Of a stretch of DNA of 64,000 nucleotides, positions 43,171 to 52,027 are shown piece by piece (the first letter of the stretch is position 1; each line of letters starts with the position of its first letter). A model generated the notes under the pieces. It worked only from the letters and a program-made list of their open reading frames with translations, had not been told where the DNA came from and made no database searches. This stretch comes from Streptomyces sp. WMMB303. GTDB lineage: Bacteria > Actinomycetota > Actinomycetes > Streptomycetales > Streptomycetaceae. Location: the NCBI RefSeq assembly GCF_029351045.1, contig NZ_JARKIN010000001.1, positions 3,106,001 through 3,170,000 on the forward strand. The letters run 5' to 3'. The position numbers and the translations under genes are program-made.

Positions 43171-44394
43171 TCACGCACCCCCCTGCCGGAGCGCGTCCAG
43201 GTCCTTCTTGACGTCGTCGACGGGGATGGCGAAGCCCAGACCGACGCTGCCGGCACTGGCCTGGGAGGTCTGGCCCTGCCCCGAACCGGACGAGAAGATG
43301 GCCGAGTTGATGCCGATGACCTGGCCGGCCATGTTGAACAGCGGACCGCCGGAGTTGCCCGGGTTGAGGGACGCGTCGGTCTGGATGGCCTTGTAGGTGG
43401 TCGTCTCGCCCTGGACGCCGCCGTTGTACTGGCCGCCGTCGAACTCGAACGGCCACTCCTGGCCGCCGCTGCCGCCGCCGTTCCCTCCCGGCAGCCCCCG
43501 CTGTCCGCCGTCCTCCTTGGGGACCTTCACCTCGCGGTCCTTGGCGGAGACGATGCCGCTGGTCACCGTTCCGGACAGGCCCTCGGGCGAGCCGATGGCG
43601 ACGACCTGGTCGCCGACCCCGACCGCCCCGGAGTCGCCGAGCCGAGCGGGCTGGAGGTCGTCCTGCCCGGCCACCTCCAGCAGCGCCAGGTCCTTGTCCG
43701 GGTCGGTCCCCACGACCTCGGCGTCCGCCGTTCTGCCGCTGTTGAAGGAGACCTTCACGGTGTCGGCGCCGGAGACGACGTGGTTGTTGGTGATGATCTG
43801 ACCGCCCTTGGTGATGACGACGCCGGAACCGGTCGACTCCCCCGAACCGCTGGTCGCCTTGATCTCCACCACGCTGTCCTGGACGCTGCGCACCACATCG
43901 GAGACCACACCCTTCGCCGTCGCGTTGCTGCCGCCGACCGCGGGCGCCGCGGAACTCGTCCCGCCGTGCCCGCCGAGCAGCCGCTCCATGCCGAAGGCGG
44001 TCCCTCCGCCGATCACGGCCGCTGCCACGGCGACCGCCGTCAGCAGCGCCGCGGGCTGCCGCATCCGGCGGCGGTGCGGGCGCCCGGACCCGGCCTCGGA
44101 GGCCGCACCCTCGGCACCGCCCGCACCGGGCTCCGCCGGGCCACCCGACGCGCCGGGGGCGCCGGACCCCGCGGCGAAGGCGGCCTGCGGCGGCGCGGCC
44201 GGGGGCGGCGGTACGGCTCCGAAAGGCGCCTGCGACTGCTGCCCGGCCCGGTGCGGATACCCCGGGTGCGGGCTCTGCGGGGGCCGGGTGCCGTGCGCCT
44301 CGGAGGGTGCCTGCGGGGGCTGGGTGCCGTACGGGGGCTCGCCACCCTGAGGGCCGTACGTGCCGTGCGGGGTCTGCCGCTCGAAGTTGTCCAT
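43171..44394 (-). CDS. HtrA-type trypsin-like serine protease without a PDZ domain
   Basis: A 407-aa membrane-anchored protease. The N-terminal 115 residues are Pro/Gly/Gln-rich and cytosolic, a single membrane helix follows (about 122-143), and then the extracytoplasmic chymotrypsin-fold domain: the catalytic His in [14 protein letters not shown], Asp in DKDLALLEV, and Ser in [20 protein letters not shown]. The domain ends with [15 protein letters not shown] and the protein stops there. The C-terminal PDZ domain usual for HtrA/DegP/PepD is absent. It is followed after 50 nt by the MprA-like regulator. A protein quality-control role in the cell envelope is inferred. Confidence 0.92.
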   Translation of the reverse strand: MDNFERQTPHGTYGPQGGEPPYGTQPPQAPSEAHGTRPPQSPHPGYPHRAGQQSQAPFGAVPPPPAAPPQAAFAAGSGAPGASGGPAEPGAGGAEGAASEAGSGRPHRRRMRQPAALLTAVAVAAAVIGGGTAFGMERLLGGHGGTSSAAPAVGGSNATAKGVVSDVVRSVQDSVVEIKATSGSGESTGSGVVITKGGQIITNNHVVSGADTVKVSFNSGRTADAEVVGTDPDKDLALLEVAGQDDLQPARLGDSGAVGVGDQVVAIGSPEGLSGTVTSGIVSAKDREVKVPKEDGGQRGLPGGNGGGSGGQEWPFEFDGGQYNGGVQGETTTYKAIQTDASLNPGNSGGPLFNMAGQVIGINSAIFSSGSGQGQTSQASAGSVGLGFAIPVDDVKKDLDALRQGGA

Positions 44395-44459
44395 GCCCTG
44401 AGCGTGCTCCGGCAAGATGAGAGCTCTCTGAGGAGGCGGTGAGAAACCTCCGAGTTCTC

Positions 44460-44489
44460 GCCCCGCGGGGGCCGTTCGGCCCGCGGGGC
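44460..44489 (-). terminator. Terminator of the LacI gene
   Basis: A 10-bp stem, GCCCCGCGGG with its complement, and a 10-nt loop. It starts 6 nt after the LacI stop on the minus strand. Confidence 0.65.
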
Positions 44490-44495
44490 CGCGGC

Positions 44496-45545
44496 TCAGG
44501 CCGGATCGCAGCCGCAGGAGCGGCGGATCACCAGTCCGGACGGGAACTGCCGGACGCGGCCCTTGCTGCCGGGGACGCCGCCGTTGCGCGTCCCGGGGAT
44601 CCGCAGCGAGTCGTCCAGCACCAGGTCGACGGCGGCCTTCGCCATCGCCTCACGGTCCGAGCCGACGGTGGTCAGCGGCGGATCGGTCAGCGCCGCCTCC
44701 TTGACGTCGTCGAACCCCGCGACGGCCAGCTCGCCGGGCACGTCGATGCCCAGCTCACGCGCGGCCCGCAGCACCCCGATGGCCTGGTCGTCGGTGGCGC
44801 AGAACAGCGCCGTCGGACGGTCGGGGCCGCGCAGCAGCTCCAGGGAGCGCTGATAGGTGTCGTACCGGTTGTACGGGGACTGGAAGAGCTGCCCCTCGGT
44901 GGACCTGCCCGCCTCCCGCATGGCCCGCTCCCACCCCACGACGTGGTCGGTGACCGGGTCGCCGAGCACCGGGGTCTCCTCCACGCCGCCGAGGCAGGCC
45001 ACCGCCTCGTGGCCGTGCTCCAGCAGGTGCCGGACGGCCAACTGGGCGCCGCCCACGTCGTCGAGGACGACGGCGACATCGTCGATGGCCTCGGGTCTCC
45101 GGTGCATCAGCACGACGCGCGAGTCCCACGCGTCGATCTCCGCGGCCGCGTGTTCGCTGGGGCCGGAGCTGATGAGGATGAGGCCGGAGACCCGCATACC
45201 GAGGAAGGCGCGCAGATAGTGCACCTCGCGCTCGTCCAGATAGTCCGAGTTGCCGACCAGGACCATCTTTCCGCGCTCGGCCGCGGCACGTTCGACGGCG
45301 TGCGACATCTCCGCGAAGAACGGCTGGCGGGCGTCCGGGACGATCAGCCCTATGAGGTCCGTCCGCCGGGACGCCATGGCCTGGGCCACGCGGTCGGGCC
45401 GGTACCCCAGCTCCTTGATGGCGGCGAGCACCCGCTCCCGGGTCGCCGGGGCGACCGGCCGGGGACCGTTGTTGATCACATAGCTGACAACGGCTGTCGA
45501 GGTCCCCGCCACCCTCGCCACGTCGTCCCGCGTCACCTTGGCCAC
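44496..45545 (-). CDS. LacI-family transcriptional regulator
   Basis: A 349-aa LacI repressor: N-terminal HTH ([20 protein letters not shown]), hinge helix ([20 protein letters not shown]), and a periplasmic-binding-protein-like effector domain ([55 protein letters not shown]). The protein ends with an unusual Cys-containing tail, RRSCGCDPA, shared with many actinobacterial LacI proteins. The GTG at 45543-45545 follows a -10-like TAGACT ending 6 nt upstream. No sugar genes are adjacent, so the regulon is unknown. Confidence 0.93.
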   Translation of the reverse strand: MAKVTRDDVARVAGTSTAVVSYVINNGPRPVAPATRERVLAAIKELGYRPDRVAQAMASRRTDLIGLIVPDARQPFFAEMSHAVERAAAERGKMVLVGNSDYLDEREVHYLRAFLGMRVSGLILISSGPSEHAAAEIDAWDSRVVLMHRRPEAIDDVAVVLDDVGGAQLAVRHLLEHGHEAVACLGGVEETPVLGDPVTDHVVGWERAMREAGRSTEGQLFQSPYNRYDTYQRSLELLRGPDRPTALFCATDDQAIGVLRAARELGIDVPGELAVAGFDDVKEAALTDPPLTTVGSDREAMAKAAVDLVLDDSLRIPGTRNGGVPGSKGRVRQFPSGLVIRRSCGCDPA

Positions 45546-45551
45546 GCCGAG

Positions 45552-45557
45552 AGTCTA
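45552..45557 (-). promoter_or_regulatory. -10 box of the LacI gene (leaderless layout)
   Basis: TAGACT on the minus strand ends 6 nt before the GTG. Confidence 0.45.
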
Positions 45558-45651
45558 CGCGGGATGAGTCGCCCCGCTCCGCTCCCGTCGTCGCCCTTCG
45601 CACCGGGCCGCGGCCGGGGGCTCCCGCACCGCGGCCGGCGGCTCCGTAAGC

Positions 45652-45718
45652 GGGCTCCCGGGCCCGGCCGGAGGACGGGCTCCCGGGCCCGGCCGTAAGC
45701 GGGCTCCCGGCCCGGCCG
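45652..45718. repeat. Three near-identical 18-19 bp GC-rich repeats
   Basis: GGGCTCCCGGGCCCGGCCG occurs at 45652-45670 and 45677-45695, and a one-base-shorter copy at 45701-45718, with short linkers. The units contain internal palindromes (CCCGGGCCCGG). They lie between glnR and the LacI gene. Confidence 0.8.
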
Positions 45719-45762
45719 GAGGGCTCCGTACCAGCCCCTCCGGCCGTCGTGGCCCTCGGCGG

Positions 45763-46545
45763 TCAGTCGCCGCCGCGCCGGGACGAGGACGCCGCCTCGC
45801 GGGTCACGCGCTCCGCCGCGTCCGCGACGGACCCGGCACCGGAGGCGGGCTCCGCGGCGGGCGGGGCCTCCGCCTTCTCCGGCGAGACGAAGCGGTACCC
45901 GACGTTGCGGACCGTCCCGATCAGGGCCTCGTGCTCCGGCCCCAGCTTGGCGCGCAGCCGCCGGACATGGACATCGACGGTGCGGGTGCCGCCGAAGTAG
46001 TCGTAGCCCCACACCTCCTGGAGGAGCTGGGCGCGGGTGAACACCCGGCCCGGATGCTGGGCGAGGAACTTCAGCAGCTCGAACTCCTTGAAGGTCAGGT
46101 CCAGGACCCGGCCCTTCAGCTTCGCGCTGTAGGTCGCCTCGTCGACCGACAGGTCCCCGTTGCGGATCTCCATCGGGCTGTCGTCCGCGGTGAGCTGGCA
46201 GCGGCCGGTCGCCAGCCGCAGCCGGGCCTCCACCTCGGCGGGTCCCGCGGTCTCCAGCAGGACGTCGTCCACCCCCCACTCAGCCGTGACGGCGGCGAGC
46301 CCGCCCTCCGTCACGATCAGCATCAGCGGGCAGCCGGGTCCGGTGGAGCGCAGGAGCTGGCACAGGGAGCGCACCTGCGGCAGGTCGCGCCGGCCGTCGA
46401 CGAGGATCACGTCGGCGGACGGCGCGTCCACCAGCGCGGGTCCCTCGGCGGGGGCGACGCGCACGTTGTGCAGGAGGAGCCCCAGCGCGGGCAGCACCTC
46501 CGAAGAGGGCTGGAGTGCGTTGGTGAGGAGCAGCAGTGAACTCAT
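45763..46545 (-). CDS. glnR: Global nitrogen regulator GlnR
   Basis: GlnR activates or represses nitrogen-assimilation genes (glnA, amtB, nirB and others) in Streptomyces. The 260-aa protein is an atypical OmpR-type regulator. The receiver starts [13 protein letters not shown] and keeps Asp50 (VILVDGRR) but lacks the usual paired acidic residues near the N-terminus, matching the known phosphorylation-independent GlnR dimer. The winged helix ([49 protein letters not shown]) is well conserved. A 35-residue Ala/Glu-rich tail follows. The ATG at 46543-46545 has GGGAGGG upstream. No kinase is adjacent, as expected. Confidence 0.95.
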   Translation of the reverse strand: MSSLLLLTNALQPSSEVLPALGLLLHNVRVAPAEGPALVDAPSADVILVDGRRDLPQVRSLCQLLRSTGPGCPLMLIVTEGGLAAVTAEWGVDDVLLETAGPAEVEARLRLATGRCQLTADDSPMEIRNGDLSVDEATYSAKLKGRVLDLTFKEFELLKFLAQHPGRVFTRAQLLQEVWGYDYFGGTRTVDVHVRRLRAKLGPEHEALIGTVRNVGYRFVSPEKAEAPPAAEPASGAGSVADAAERVTREAASSSRRGGD

Positions 46546-46847
46546 GCGGTGACGCCCTCCCTCGGTGCGAGGGCCCACGTGGGACGGGGTCGGTGCGCTT
46601 TCGAACGGCCTCGGTTCCGGTCTCGGTTCTGCACGGTTCGCTTGCCCATGACGTCGATTTCCCTCCTGGCGCCCTGCGCCGGGGGCGCCACCCGGGGCGG
46701 TGCCCGGGGGAATATGGCGGCACTGCTTCGTACGGCACTGCCCGAGGGCCGGGCCGCGGACCTGTCCCACCGGCCACGACCCCCAGAAAGCACAAAAGGA
46801 CCCGGGGGCGACGCTGCCCGGATCCTGCTTGCCAGCAGAATACCCGC
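46546..46847. other. glnR / hydrolase divergent intergenic region
   Basis: This 302-nt gap holds the two divergent promoters. A -10-like CAGAAT at 46836-46841 ends 6 nt before the hydrolase ATG. No gene recognised. Confidence 0.5.
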
Positions 46848-47957
46848 ATGAGAGTCGGAGCGGCATGTGACATCGCTCGCGCCCCCCGCCAGGGCGTTAC
46901 GCAGCGTACTGACACTGCGGCGGTACGGAAGGACCTGCGGACCGCCGACGGAGTCCGGATCGAGGCCCGCTACGAGCCGTACGCCGGCCCCGCCACCGGC
47001 TCCGGAACCGCCGGGGACCCGGGCGCGATCGTGCTGGCGCACGGCTTCACCGGTGCCCTGGACCGGCCCGCGGTGCGCCGCGCGGCGACCGCGTTCACCG
47101 CGCACGCAGCCGTGGTGACCTTCTCCTTCCGGGGCCACGGCCGGTCGGGCGGGCGCTCGACGGTGGGGGACCGGGAAGTGCTGGACCTGGCCGCCGCGGT
47201 GGCGTGGGCGCGCGCGCAGGGGCACCGCACGGTGGCGACCGTCGGCTTCTCGATGGGCGGTTCGGTCGTCCTGCGCCACGCGGCCCTGTACCGCGCTGAG
47301 TACAGTCAGGATCACACAGAGTCAATTTTCGATTCTGTGGTGCACAGGGGGCGCACAGACGGGCGCACGGCTGACCAGGCGGGCGCGCGGGATGCCGTCG
47401 GCGCTGTGCCACCCGCCCCTGCCGCCGCATCCGCTTCCGCCGCCGCCCACGCGGACGCCGTGGTCGCCGTCAGCGCGCCCGCCCGCTGGTACTACCGCGG
47501 CACGCCACCGATGCGGCGGCTGCACTGGGCGATCCAGCACCCGCTCGGCCGGCTCGTCTCCCGCTACGGACTCCGCACCCGCGTCCACCACCGGGACTGG
47601 GACCCCGTGCCGCTCCCGCCCGTCGCCGCCGTCCCGCGCATCGCCCCGGTCCCGCTGCTGGTCGTGCACGGCGACCAGGACCCGTACTTCCCCGTCGACC
47701 ACCCGCTCTCGCTCGCCGAGGCAGCGGACCCGGAAGCCTGCGAACTGTGGCTGCGGCCCGGTTTCGGACACGCCGAGAACGCCGCGGACGCCGCGCTGTT
47801 GGACCGGATCGGCACCTGGGCGGCCACCCGGCTACACGCACCCGCCGCGAGGCCGCATCATGGGAGCCGCGACCCACACGCCCCGCGGGCCGCCGGAAGC
47901 ACGCCGGGACACGCCCCGGGACCGGCACCGGACGCCACCGAGGGCACGGACGGCTGA
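46848..47957 (+). CDS. Alpha/beta hydrolase with an unusual internal insertion
   Basis: A 369-aa serine hydrolase. The oxyanion region [25 protein letters not shown], the nucleophile elbow [14 protein letters not shown], the Asp in [15 protein letters not shown] and the final His in GFGHAEN are all visible. Between the nucleophile elbow and the next strand is an insert of about 50 residues ([19 protein letters not shown] plus an Ala-rich part) that is absent from typical members. Its first part is AT-rich (47297-47348) with a CACAGA/TCTGTG inverted repeat. A long Pro/His tail ends the protein. It is followed after 14 nt by the MoaD-like gene. Confidence 0.85.
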   Translation: MRVGAACDIARAPRQGVTQRTDTAAVRKDLRTADGVRIEARYEPYAGPATGSGTAGDPGAIVLAHGFTGALDRPAVRRAATAFTAHAAVVTFSFRGHGRSGGRSTVGDREVLDLAAAVAWARAQGHRTVATVGFSMGGSVVLRHAALYRAEYSQDHTESIFDSVVHRGRTDGRTADQAGARDAVGAVPPAPAAASASAAAHADAVVAVSAPARWYYRGTPPMRRLHWAIQHPLGRLVSRYGLRTRVHHRDWDPVPLPPVAAVPRIAPVPLLVVHGDQDPYFPVDHPLSLAEAADPEACELWLRPGFGHAENAADAALLDRIGTWAATRLHAPAARPHHGSRDPHAPRAAGSTPGHAPGPAPDATEGTDG

Positions 47958-47971
47958 GAGGGACCCCAACC

Positions 47972-48238
47972 ATGGCCAGCGGCACGATCCGCTACTGGGC
48001 GGCGGCGAAGGCCGCGGCAGGCACCGCCGAGGAACCGTACGAGGCCGGCACCCTCGCGGACGCGCTCCGGAGCGCCCGCGAGACGCACGCCGGGCGGCCC
48101 GAGTTCGCCCGCGTGCTGCTGCGCTGCTCCTTCCTGGTCGACGGCGACCCGGTCGGCGCCCGCGCCCACGACGCCGTCCAGCTCAGCGAAGGCGGCACCG
48201 TCGAGGTCCTCCCCCCGTTCGCGGGAGGCGCCCGATGA
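47972..48238 (+). CDS. MoaD/ThiS-family sulfur-carrier-like protein
   Basis: An 88-aa beta-grasp protein: GTIRYWAAAKAAAGTAEEPY, then LLRCSFLVDG and the C-terminal VEVLPPFAGGAR. MoaD and ThiS are adenylated and thiocarboxylated at a C-terminal Gly-Gly. Here the Gly-Gly is followed by two further residues, so it would need trimming to act as a carrier, or has another job. The ATG has GAGAGGGA upstream. Its stop overlaps the start of the next gene by 4 nt. No molybdopterin or thiamine genes are adjacent. Confidence 0.85.
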   Translation: MASGTIRYWAAAKAAAGTAEEPYEAGTLADALRSARETHAGRPEFARVLLRCSFLVDGDPVGARAHDAVQLSEGGTVEVLPPFAGGAR

Positions 48239-49761
48239 GCGACGGCCGCCCCGAGGAGCCCTACGGCGGTACGTACGACGCGTACGGCCGGCCCGTACCG
48301 CCCGACCCGTACCGTCCGCTGCCCCCGCACACGCCCCGGCCGGGCGCCGCACCCCCGCACGCCGCCGGCCCCGGGCACGGCGGGCCGGCACCGTACGCCG
48401 AGGACCCGTACGTCCAGGACCCGTATGCCCCGGGCCCGTACGGGACGGGGCCGTACGCCTCCGAGCCGTACGGGCCGTACGGGCCGGACGCACACGGGCA
48501 GCAGGCCGGGTACGGCCCGGAGTACGGCGGGCGCCCCCCGTACGAGGCGACGCACGCGGCTCCGTACGCACAGACGCACGAGCCGACGTACGGACCGCCG
48601 TACGACGTCTCCTACGACGTCTCCTACGACGTGACCTACGAAGTGACCCGGATCGACGGGCCGCAGCCCGGCGGCACCGCGGCCTCCGCCCGGACCGGGA
48701 TCCCTTCGCCAGGGGAGCCCGGGCAGACCGGGGCACTCCCGCACGGGACCCCGTCGGCCCACCAGCCCCTGCCCGCCTCCTCGGGACCGCTCCGGCCCGG
48801 AGGGGCCGGAGCGCCCCTGCCACCGGAAAGCCGCACAGAGCACCAGCCGATGCCACAGCACCAGTTCCAGCCCGCACCGCAGCCCGCACCGCAGCCGGCC
48901 CCGCAGGCCGGATCGCACTCCCACGCCACCTACGCCACCCGGGCCGCCCCGCAGCCGCCCCCGACCCGGCAGGAACCGACGGACCCGCAGGCCCCTGCGG
49001 CACCGGCGGGCACCGGCGGCGCACGGCAGCGGACCGGCTCCCCGATCATCGCGCCGGGGATCAGGCCCGCCGCCGTCACCGCGGTCCTCGCGGCGCTGCT
49101 GGCGGCCACCGCGCCGCTGGGGCACGGGGCGCTCGCGGGCGCACTCGTGCTGCTCCAGGCGCTGACGGCGGCCGGCTGGTACCGGCTCAACGGGATGTGG
49201 CCCGCCCGGCAGGGCATCGCGCTGGCGTTCGTGGCCGGGCTGACGGCCGACGCCGGGCTGCTGCTGACCGACGGCGGAGAGGCGCCGACGGTGCTGCTCG
49301 GTGCGGCGGGCGTGTGGTGCGTCCTGTCCCTGGTGCTGCAGTTGCGCAACAACTCCAGCCCCGACGAGCGCCTCTACGCGCTCACCGCGGGCTTCGCCGC
49401 CATCGGGCTGACGGTGCTGGCCGCCGGGCTGCTTCCGGCCGAGGCCGACGCGGTGACGGCGGGAGCAGCCGCGGTCGCGGTGGCGGCGCTGGCCCGGGCC
49501 GTACCGCTGCCCGGTCCGGTCTCGGTACCGCTCGCGCTGGCGGCCGCGGCGGCCGCCGGGGCCGCGGCGGGGCGGCTGACCGGCGTTGATCCGGTCCCGG
49601 CCGCGCTCATCGGCCTGGGCGCGGGGGTGTGCGCGGTGCTGGGGCTGCGGGTGGCCAGCTACGACTGGCCGTCCCGGTTCGTCCACATGACCGCGGGCGT
49701 CGCCCTCCCCTTGACCCTGGCCGCGCCCGCCGTCCAACTGCTGGGCCGCACTCTGCTCTGA
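48235..49761 (+). CDS. Large Tyr/Pro-rich membrane protein, function unknown
   Basis: A 508-aa protein with a 275-residue hydrophilic N-terminus rich in Pro, Tyr, Gly and His (many PYG and DPY units, a fourfold YDVSYDV-type repeat at residues 123-138, and PAPQPAPQ), followed by about seven hydrophobic helices to the C-terminus (AVTAVLAALLAATAPL onward, ending VALPLTLAAPAVQLLGRTLL). The N-terminus is probably a disordered cytosolic domain. I know no function for this family. It is coupled to the MoaD-like gene by a 4-nt overlap. Confidence 0.8.
   Translation: MSDGRPEEPYGGTYDAYGRPVPPDPYRPLPPHTPRPGAAPPHAAGPGHGGPAPYAEDPYVQDPYAPGPYGTGPYASEPYGPYGPDAHGQQAGYGPEYGGRPPYEATHAAPYAQTHEPTYGPPYDVSYDVSYDVTYEVTRIDGPQPGGTAASARTGIPSPGEPGQTGALPHGTPSAHQPLPASSGPLRPGGAGAPLPPESRTEHQPMPQHQFQPAPQPAPQPAPQAGSHSHATYATRAAPQPPPTRQEPTDPQAPAAPAGTGGARQRTGSPIIAPGIRPAAVTAVLAALLAATAPLGHGALAGALVLLQALTAAGWYRLNGMWPARQGIALAFVAGLTADAGLLLTDGGEAPTVLLGAAGVWCVLSLVLQLRNNSSPDERLYALTAGFAAIGLTVLAAGLLPAEADAVTAGAAAVAVAALARAVPLPGPVSVPLALAAAAAAGAAAGRLTGVDPVPAALIGLGAGVCAVLGLRVASYDWPSRFVHMTAGVALPLTLAAPAVQLLGRTLL
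48601..48648 (+). repeat. Four 12-bp tandem repeats inside the Tyr/Pro-rich gene
   Basis: TACGACGTCTCC twice, then TACGACGTGACC and TACGAAGTGACC, encoding the YDVS/YDVT/YEVT repeat. Confidence 0.9.
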
Positions 49762-49885
49762 CGACGAACGGCCGCAACGGGAGCCTCATCGTCCCCCCAC
49801 GTCCCTGTCATCTCTCCGTCGACAACGCTCCGAAGCGGGTTACGCTCGCAGCCAGCACGCCGACTCATGGGGGGATACGGACACC

Positions 49886-50602
49886 ATGCGCGCACTCCGC
49901 ACAGGACTGGTGATCCTGGTGATACTCGCCGGGCTCTTCGTGGCGGCCGACCGCGTCGCGGTGAACCTCGCCGAGGACAAGGTGGCCGAGAAGCTGAAGG
50001 GTCAGCTCGCCTCCGCGTCGTCCGGCGATCCCTCCGTCTCCATCGAGGGCTTCCCGTTTCTGACCCAGGTCGCCGGCAAGCAACTGGACAAGGTGAAGGT
50101 CGACGTCGAGGGCGTCACCGCCACGGCGAACGACCGCCGGGTGCGGCTGAGCAGGATCACCATGGAAGCCCTCGACGTGAAGCTGTCGAACAACTTCGGC
50201 ACGGCGGTCGCCGACCGGGCCACCGGCACCGTGCACCTGTCCTACGCGGACCTGTCCAAGGCGGCGGACGACGGGGTACGCGTCAGCTACGGCGGCAAGA
50301 GCACCTCCGGCAAGGACCAGGTGAAGGTCACCGCCGGCCTCGTCCTCCCGGTGGTGGGCCGCAGCATCGAGCGCAGCGTCTACAGCACCGTCAGCGTGAC
50401 CGGCGGCGACACGGTGCGGCTGCACGCCGACGAGGTGCCCGGCTCCAAGGTGCCCGGCGTCGAGGACGCGATCCGCAAGAAGATCGACTTCGACCGCAGG
50501 ATCGACCGCCTCCCCGACGGCCTCCGGCTGGAGAAGGTCGAGGCGACCAAGAGCGGCGTGGACGTCTCCATGGCGGGCACCGACGTCCGGCTGGCCGGCT
50601 GA
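49886..50602 (+). CDS. DUF2993 (LmeA-like) lipoglycan-associated protein
   Basis: A 238-aa protein with an N-terminal signal/anchor (LRTGLVILVILAGLFVAADR) and a DUF2993 domain: VNLAEDKVAEKLKGQL, PSVSIEGFPFLTQVAGKQLD and KVKVDVEGVTAT are the family motifs. In mycobacteria LmeA binds phospholipid and supports lipomannan elongation. The protein here may bind lipid in the envelope. The ATG at 49886 follows a GGGGG run 8-13 nt upstream. An inverted repeat after the gene probably terminates it. Confidence 0.9.
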   Translation: MRALRTGLVILVILAGLFVAADRVAVNLAEDKVAEKLKGQLASASSGDPSVSIEGFPFLTQVAGKQLDKVKVDVEGVTATANDRRVRLSRITMEALDVKLSNNFGTAVADRATGTVHLSYADLSKAADDGVRVSYGGKSTSGKDQVKVTAGLVLPVVGRSIERSVYSTVSVTGGDTVRLHADEVPGSKVPGVEDAIRKKIDFDRRIDRLPDGLRLEKVEATKSGVDVSMAGTDVRLAG

Positions 50603-50701
50603 CCCGGGCACCCCGGCCCGGACCGCACCCCTCGCCCGCATCGGACCGCCTCGGCACCCGGCTGCCGTGCCGGGCGAGATCATCAATCCCGCCATCCGAG
50701 A

Positions 50702-50732
50702 CGGGTGGGGGCGCGCGCCCCGCGCCCACCCG
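50702..50732 (+). terminator. Probable terminator after the LmeA-like gene
   Basis: CGGGTGGG pairs with CCCACCCG (8 bp) and an inner CGCG pair around a bulge. It lies 100 nt after the stop. Confidence 0.5.
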
Positions 50733-50813
50733 CGCGGGGCGCTCTCCCGGCCTCGGCCGTCGGGCCCCTCATCCCGCCATACGGACGAAAATATCTCAGG
50801 ATGCGGATCGGCG

Positions 50814-50843
50814 GTGACACAGCCCCGTCGACGTCCTTACGAT
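50814..50843 (+). promoter_or_regulatory. Promoter of the cysteine leader peptide / sulfurtransferase operon
   Basis: GTGACA (50814-50819) and TACGAT (50838-50843), 18 nt apart, end 7 nt before the leader-peptide ATG. This is the best -35/-10 pair in the window and predicts a leaderless transcript. Confidence 0.7.
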
Positions 50844-50850
50844 CGAGCGC

Positions 50851-50934
50851 ATGAAGCGACAGGCGGACCTCACGAAGCGCCGGGCAGTGGACCTGTGCCG
50901 CATCGCCGCCATGCTCTGTCGCGGCTCCCGCTGA
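50851..50934 (+). CDS. Cysteine-containing leader peptide upstream of sulfurtransferase
   Basis: A 27-aa peptide, MKRQADLTKRRAVDLCRIAA followed by MLCRGSR, too short for automated calling. Small actinobacterial ORFs with an Arg-rich body and VDLCR motif precede many sulfur-metabolism operons, and in mycobacteria they act in cysteine-responsive attenuation: the ribosome stalls at Cys codons when cysteine is low. Here two Cys codons (TGC, TGT) occur in the second half. The promoter predicts that transcription starts on the ATG, so translation begins with transcription. A hairpin follows 31 nt after the stop and the sulfurtransferase gene after 226 nt. I class it as established in kind, inferred in action. 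Confidence 0.85.
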   Translation: MKRQADLTKRRAVDLCRIAAMLCRGSR

Positions 50935-50964
50935 CCCGCTGACCGTCCGCACGTCCCGCCGGGA

Positions 50965-50992
50965 CCGAGGCGCCCTGCCCGCTCGGCGCCTC
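50965..50992 (+). promoter_or_regulatory. Candidate attenuator hairpin
   Basis: A perfect 9-bp stem, CGAGGCGCC/GGCGCCTCG with a 10-nt loop, sits between the leader peptide and the sulfurtransferase gene. It could be the conditional terminator or anti-structure of an attenuation system. Confidence 0.5.
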
Positions 50993-51160
50993 GCCGCCTA
51001 CCCGCACACGTGCCCCAGCGCAGTCCCGCGTACGTCCCACCGCGCACCGTCGCGCACGACAGCACTCCGCCGTGCGCCCGACCCGTGACCGCGAGCCGCC
51101 GCGTACGCGCACCTGTTCGCACCCTCCGCCGCACCCACCCACCTCACGAGGAGAGACAGC

Positions 51161-51997
51161 ATGAGCCGCAGCGACGTTCTGGTCGACGCCGACTGGGCAG
51201 AGGCCCACATCGACGACCCGAAGGTGGTGCTCGTCGAGGTCGACGAGGACACCTCGGCCTACGACAAGAACCACATCAGGAACGCGGTCCGGATCGACTG
51301 GAAGCAGGACCTCCAGGACCCGGTGCGCCGCGACTTCGTGGACCAGGAGGGCTTCGAGAAGCTCCTGTCCGCCAAGGGCATCGCGAACGACGACACCGTC
51401 GTGCTCTACGGCGGCAACAACAACTGGTTCGCCTCCTACGCCTACTGGTACTTCAAGCTCTACGGCCACCAGGACGTCAAGCTCCTCGACGGCGGCCGCA
51501 AGAAGTGGGAGCTGGACTCCCGCGACCTGGTCGCCGAGGTGCCCGAGCGTCCGGCCACCGACTACAAGGCCCAGCCGCAGGACACCGCCATCCGCGCCTT
51601 CCGCGACGAGGTCGTCGAGGCGATCGGCACCAAGAACCTGGTGGACGTGCGCTCCCCCGACGAGTTCAGCGGCAAGCTGCTCGCCCCCGCGCACCTGCCG
51701 CAGGAGCAGTCCCAGCGCCCCGGCCACGTGCCCAGCGCCCGCAACATCCCCTGGTCGAAGTCGGCCAACGACGACGGCACCTTCAAGTCCGACGAGCAGC
51801 TCAAGGAGCTCTACGAGGCCGAAGGCGTCGACCTGGGCAAGGACACCATCGCCTACTGCCGCATCGGTGAGCGCTCCGCGCACACCTGGTTCGTCCTGCA
51901 CGAGCTGCTGGGCCAGCAGAACGTCAAGAACTACGACGGCTCCTGGACCGAGTACGGCTCGCTCGTCGGCGTGCCCGTCGAGCTCGGCTCCAACTGA
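51161..51997 (+). CDS. Thiosulfate/3-mercaptopyruvate sulfurtransferase (rhodanese pair)
   Basis: A 278-aa two-domain rhodanese. The first domain (about 1-125) is inactive-like, with VLVDADWAEAHIDDPKVVLV and GGRKKWELDSRDL. The second carries the catalytic loop YCRIGERSAHT with Cys233, and VDVRSPDEFSG. CRIGERS is typical of actinobacterial CysA/SseA, which transfer sulfane sulfur from thiosulfate or mercaptopyruvate to cyanide or thiol acceptors. The ATG has GAGGAGAGA upstream. It heads the DUF1416 unit, preceded by the cysteine leader peptide. Confidence 0.95.
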   Translation: MSRSDVLVDADWAEAHIDDPKVVLVEVDEDTSAYDKNHIRNAVRIDWKQDLQDPVRRDFVDQEGFEKLLSAKGIANDDTVVLYGGNNNWFASYAYWYFKLYGHQDVKLLDGGRKKWELDSRDLVAEVPERPATDYKAQPQDTAIRAFRDEVVEAIGTKNLVDVRSPDEFSGKLLAPAHLPQEQSQRPGHVPSARNIPWSKSANDDGTFKSDEQLKELYEAEGVDLGKDTIAYCRIGERSAHTWFVLHELLGQQNVKNYDGSWTEYGSLVGVPVELGSN

Positions 51998-52027
51998 CCC
52001 GACCCCCCGAAAGGACGGAACACCCCC

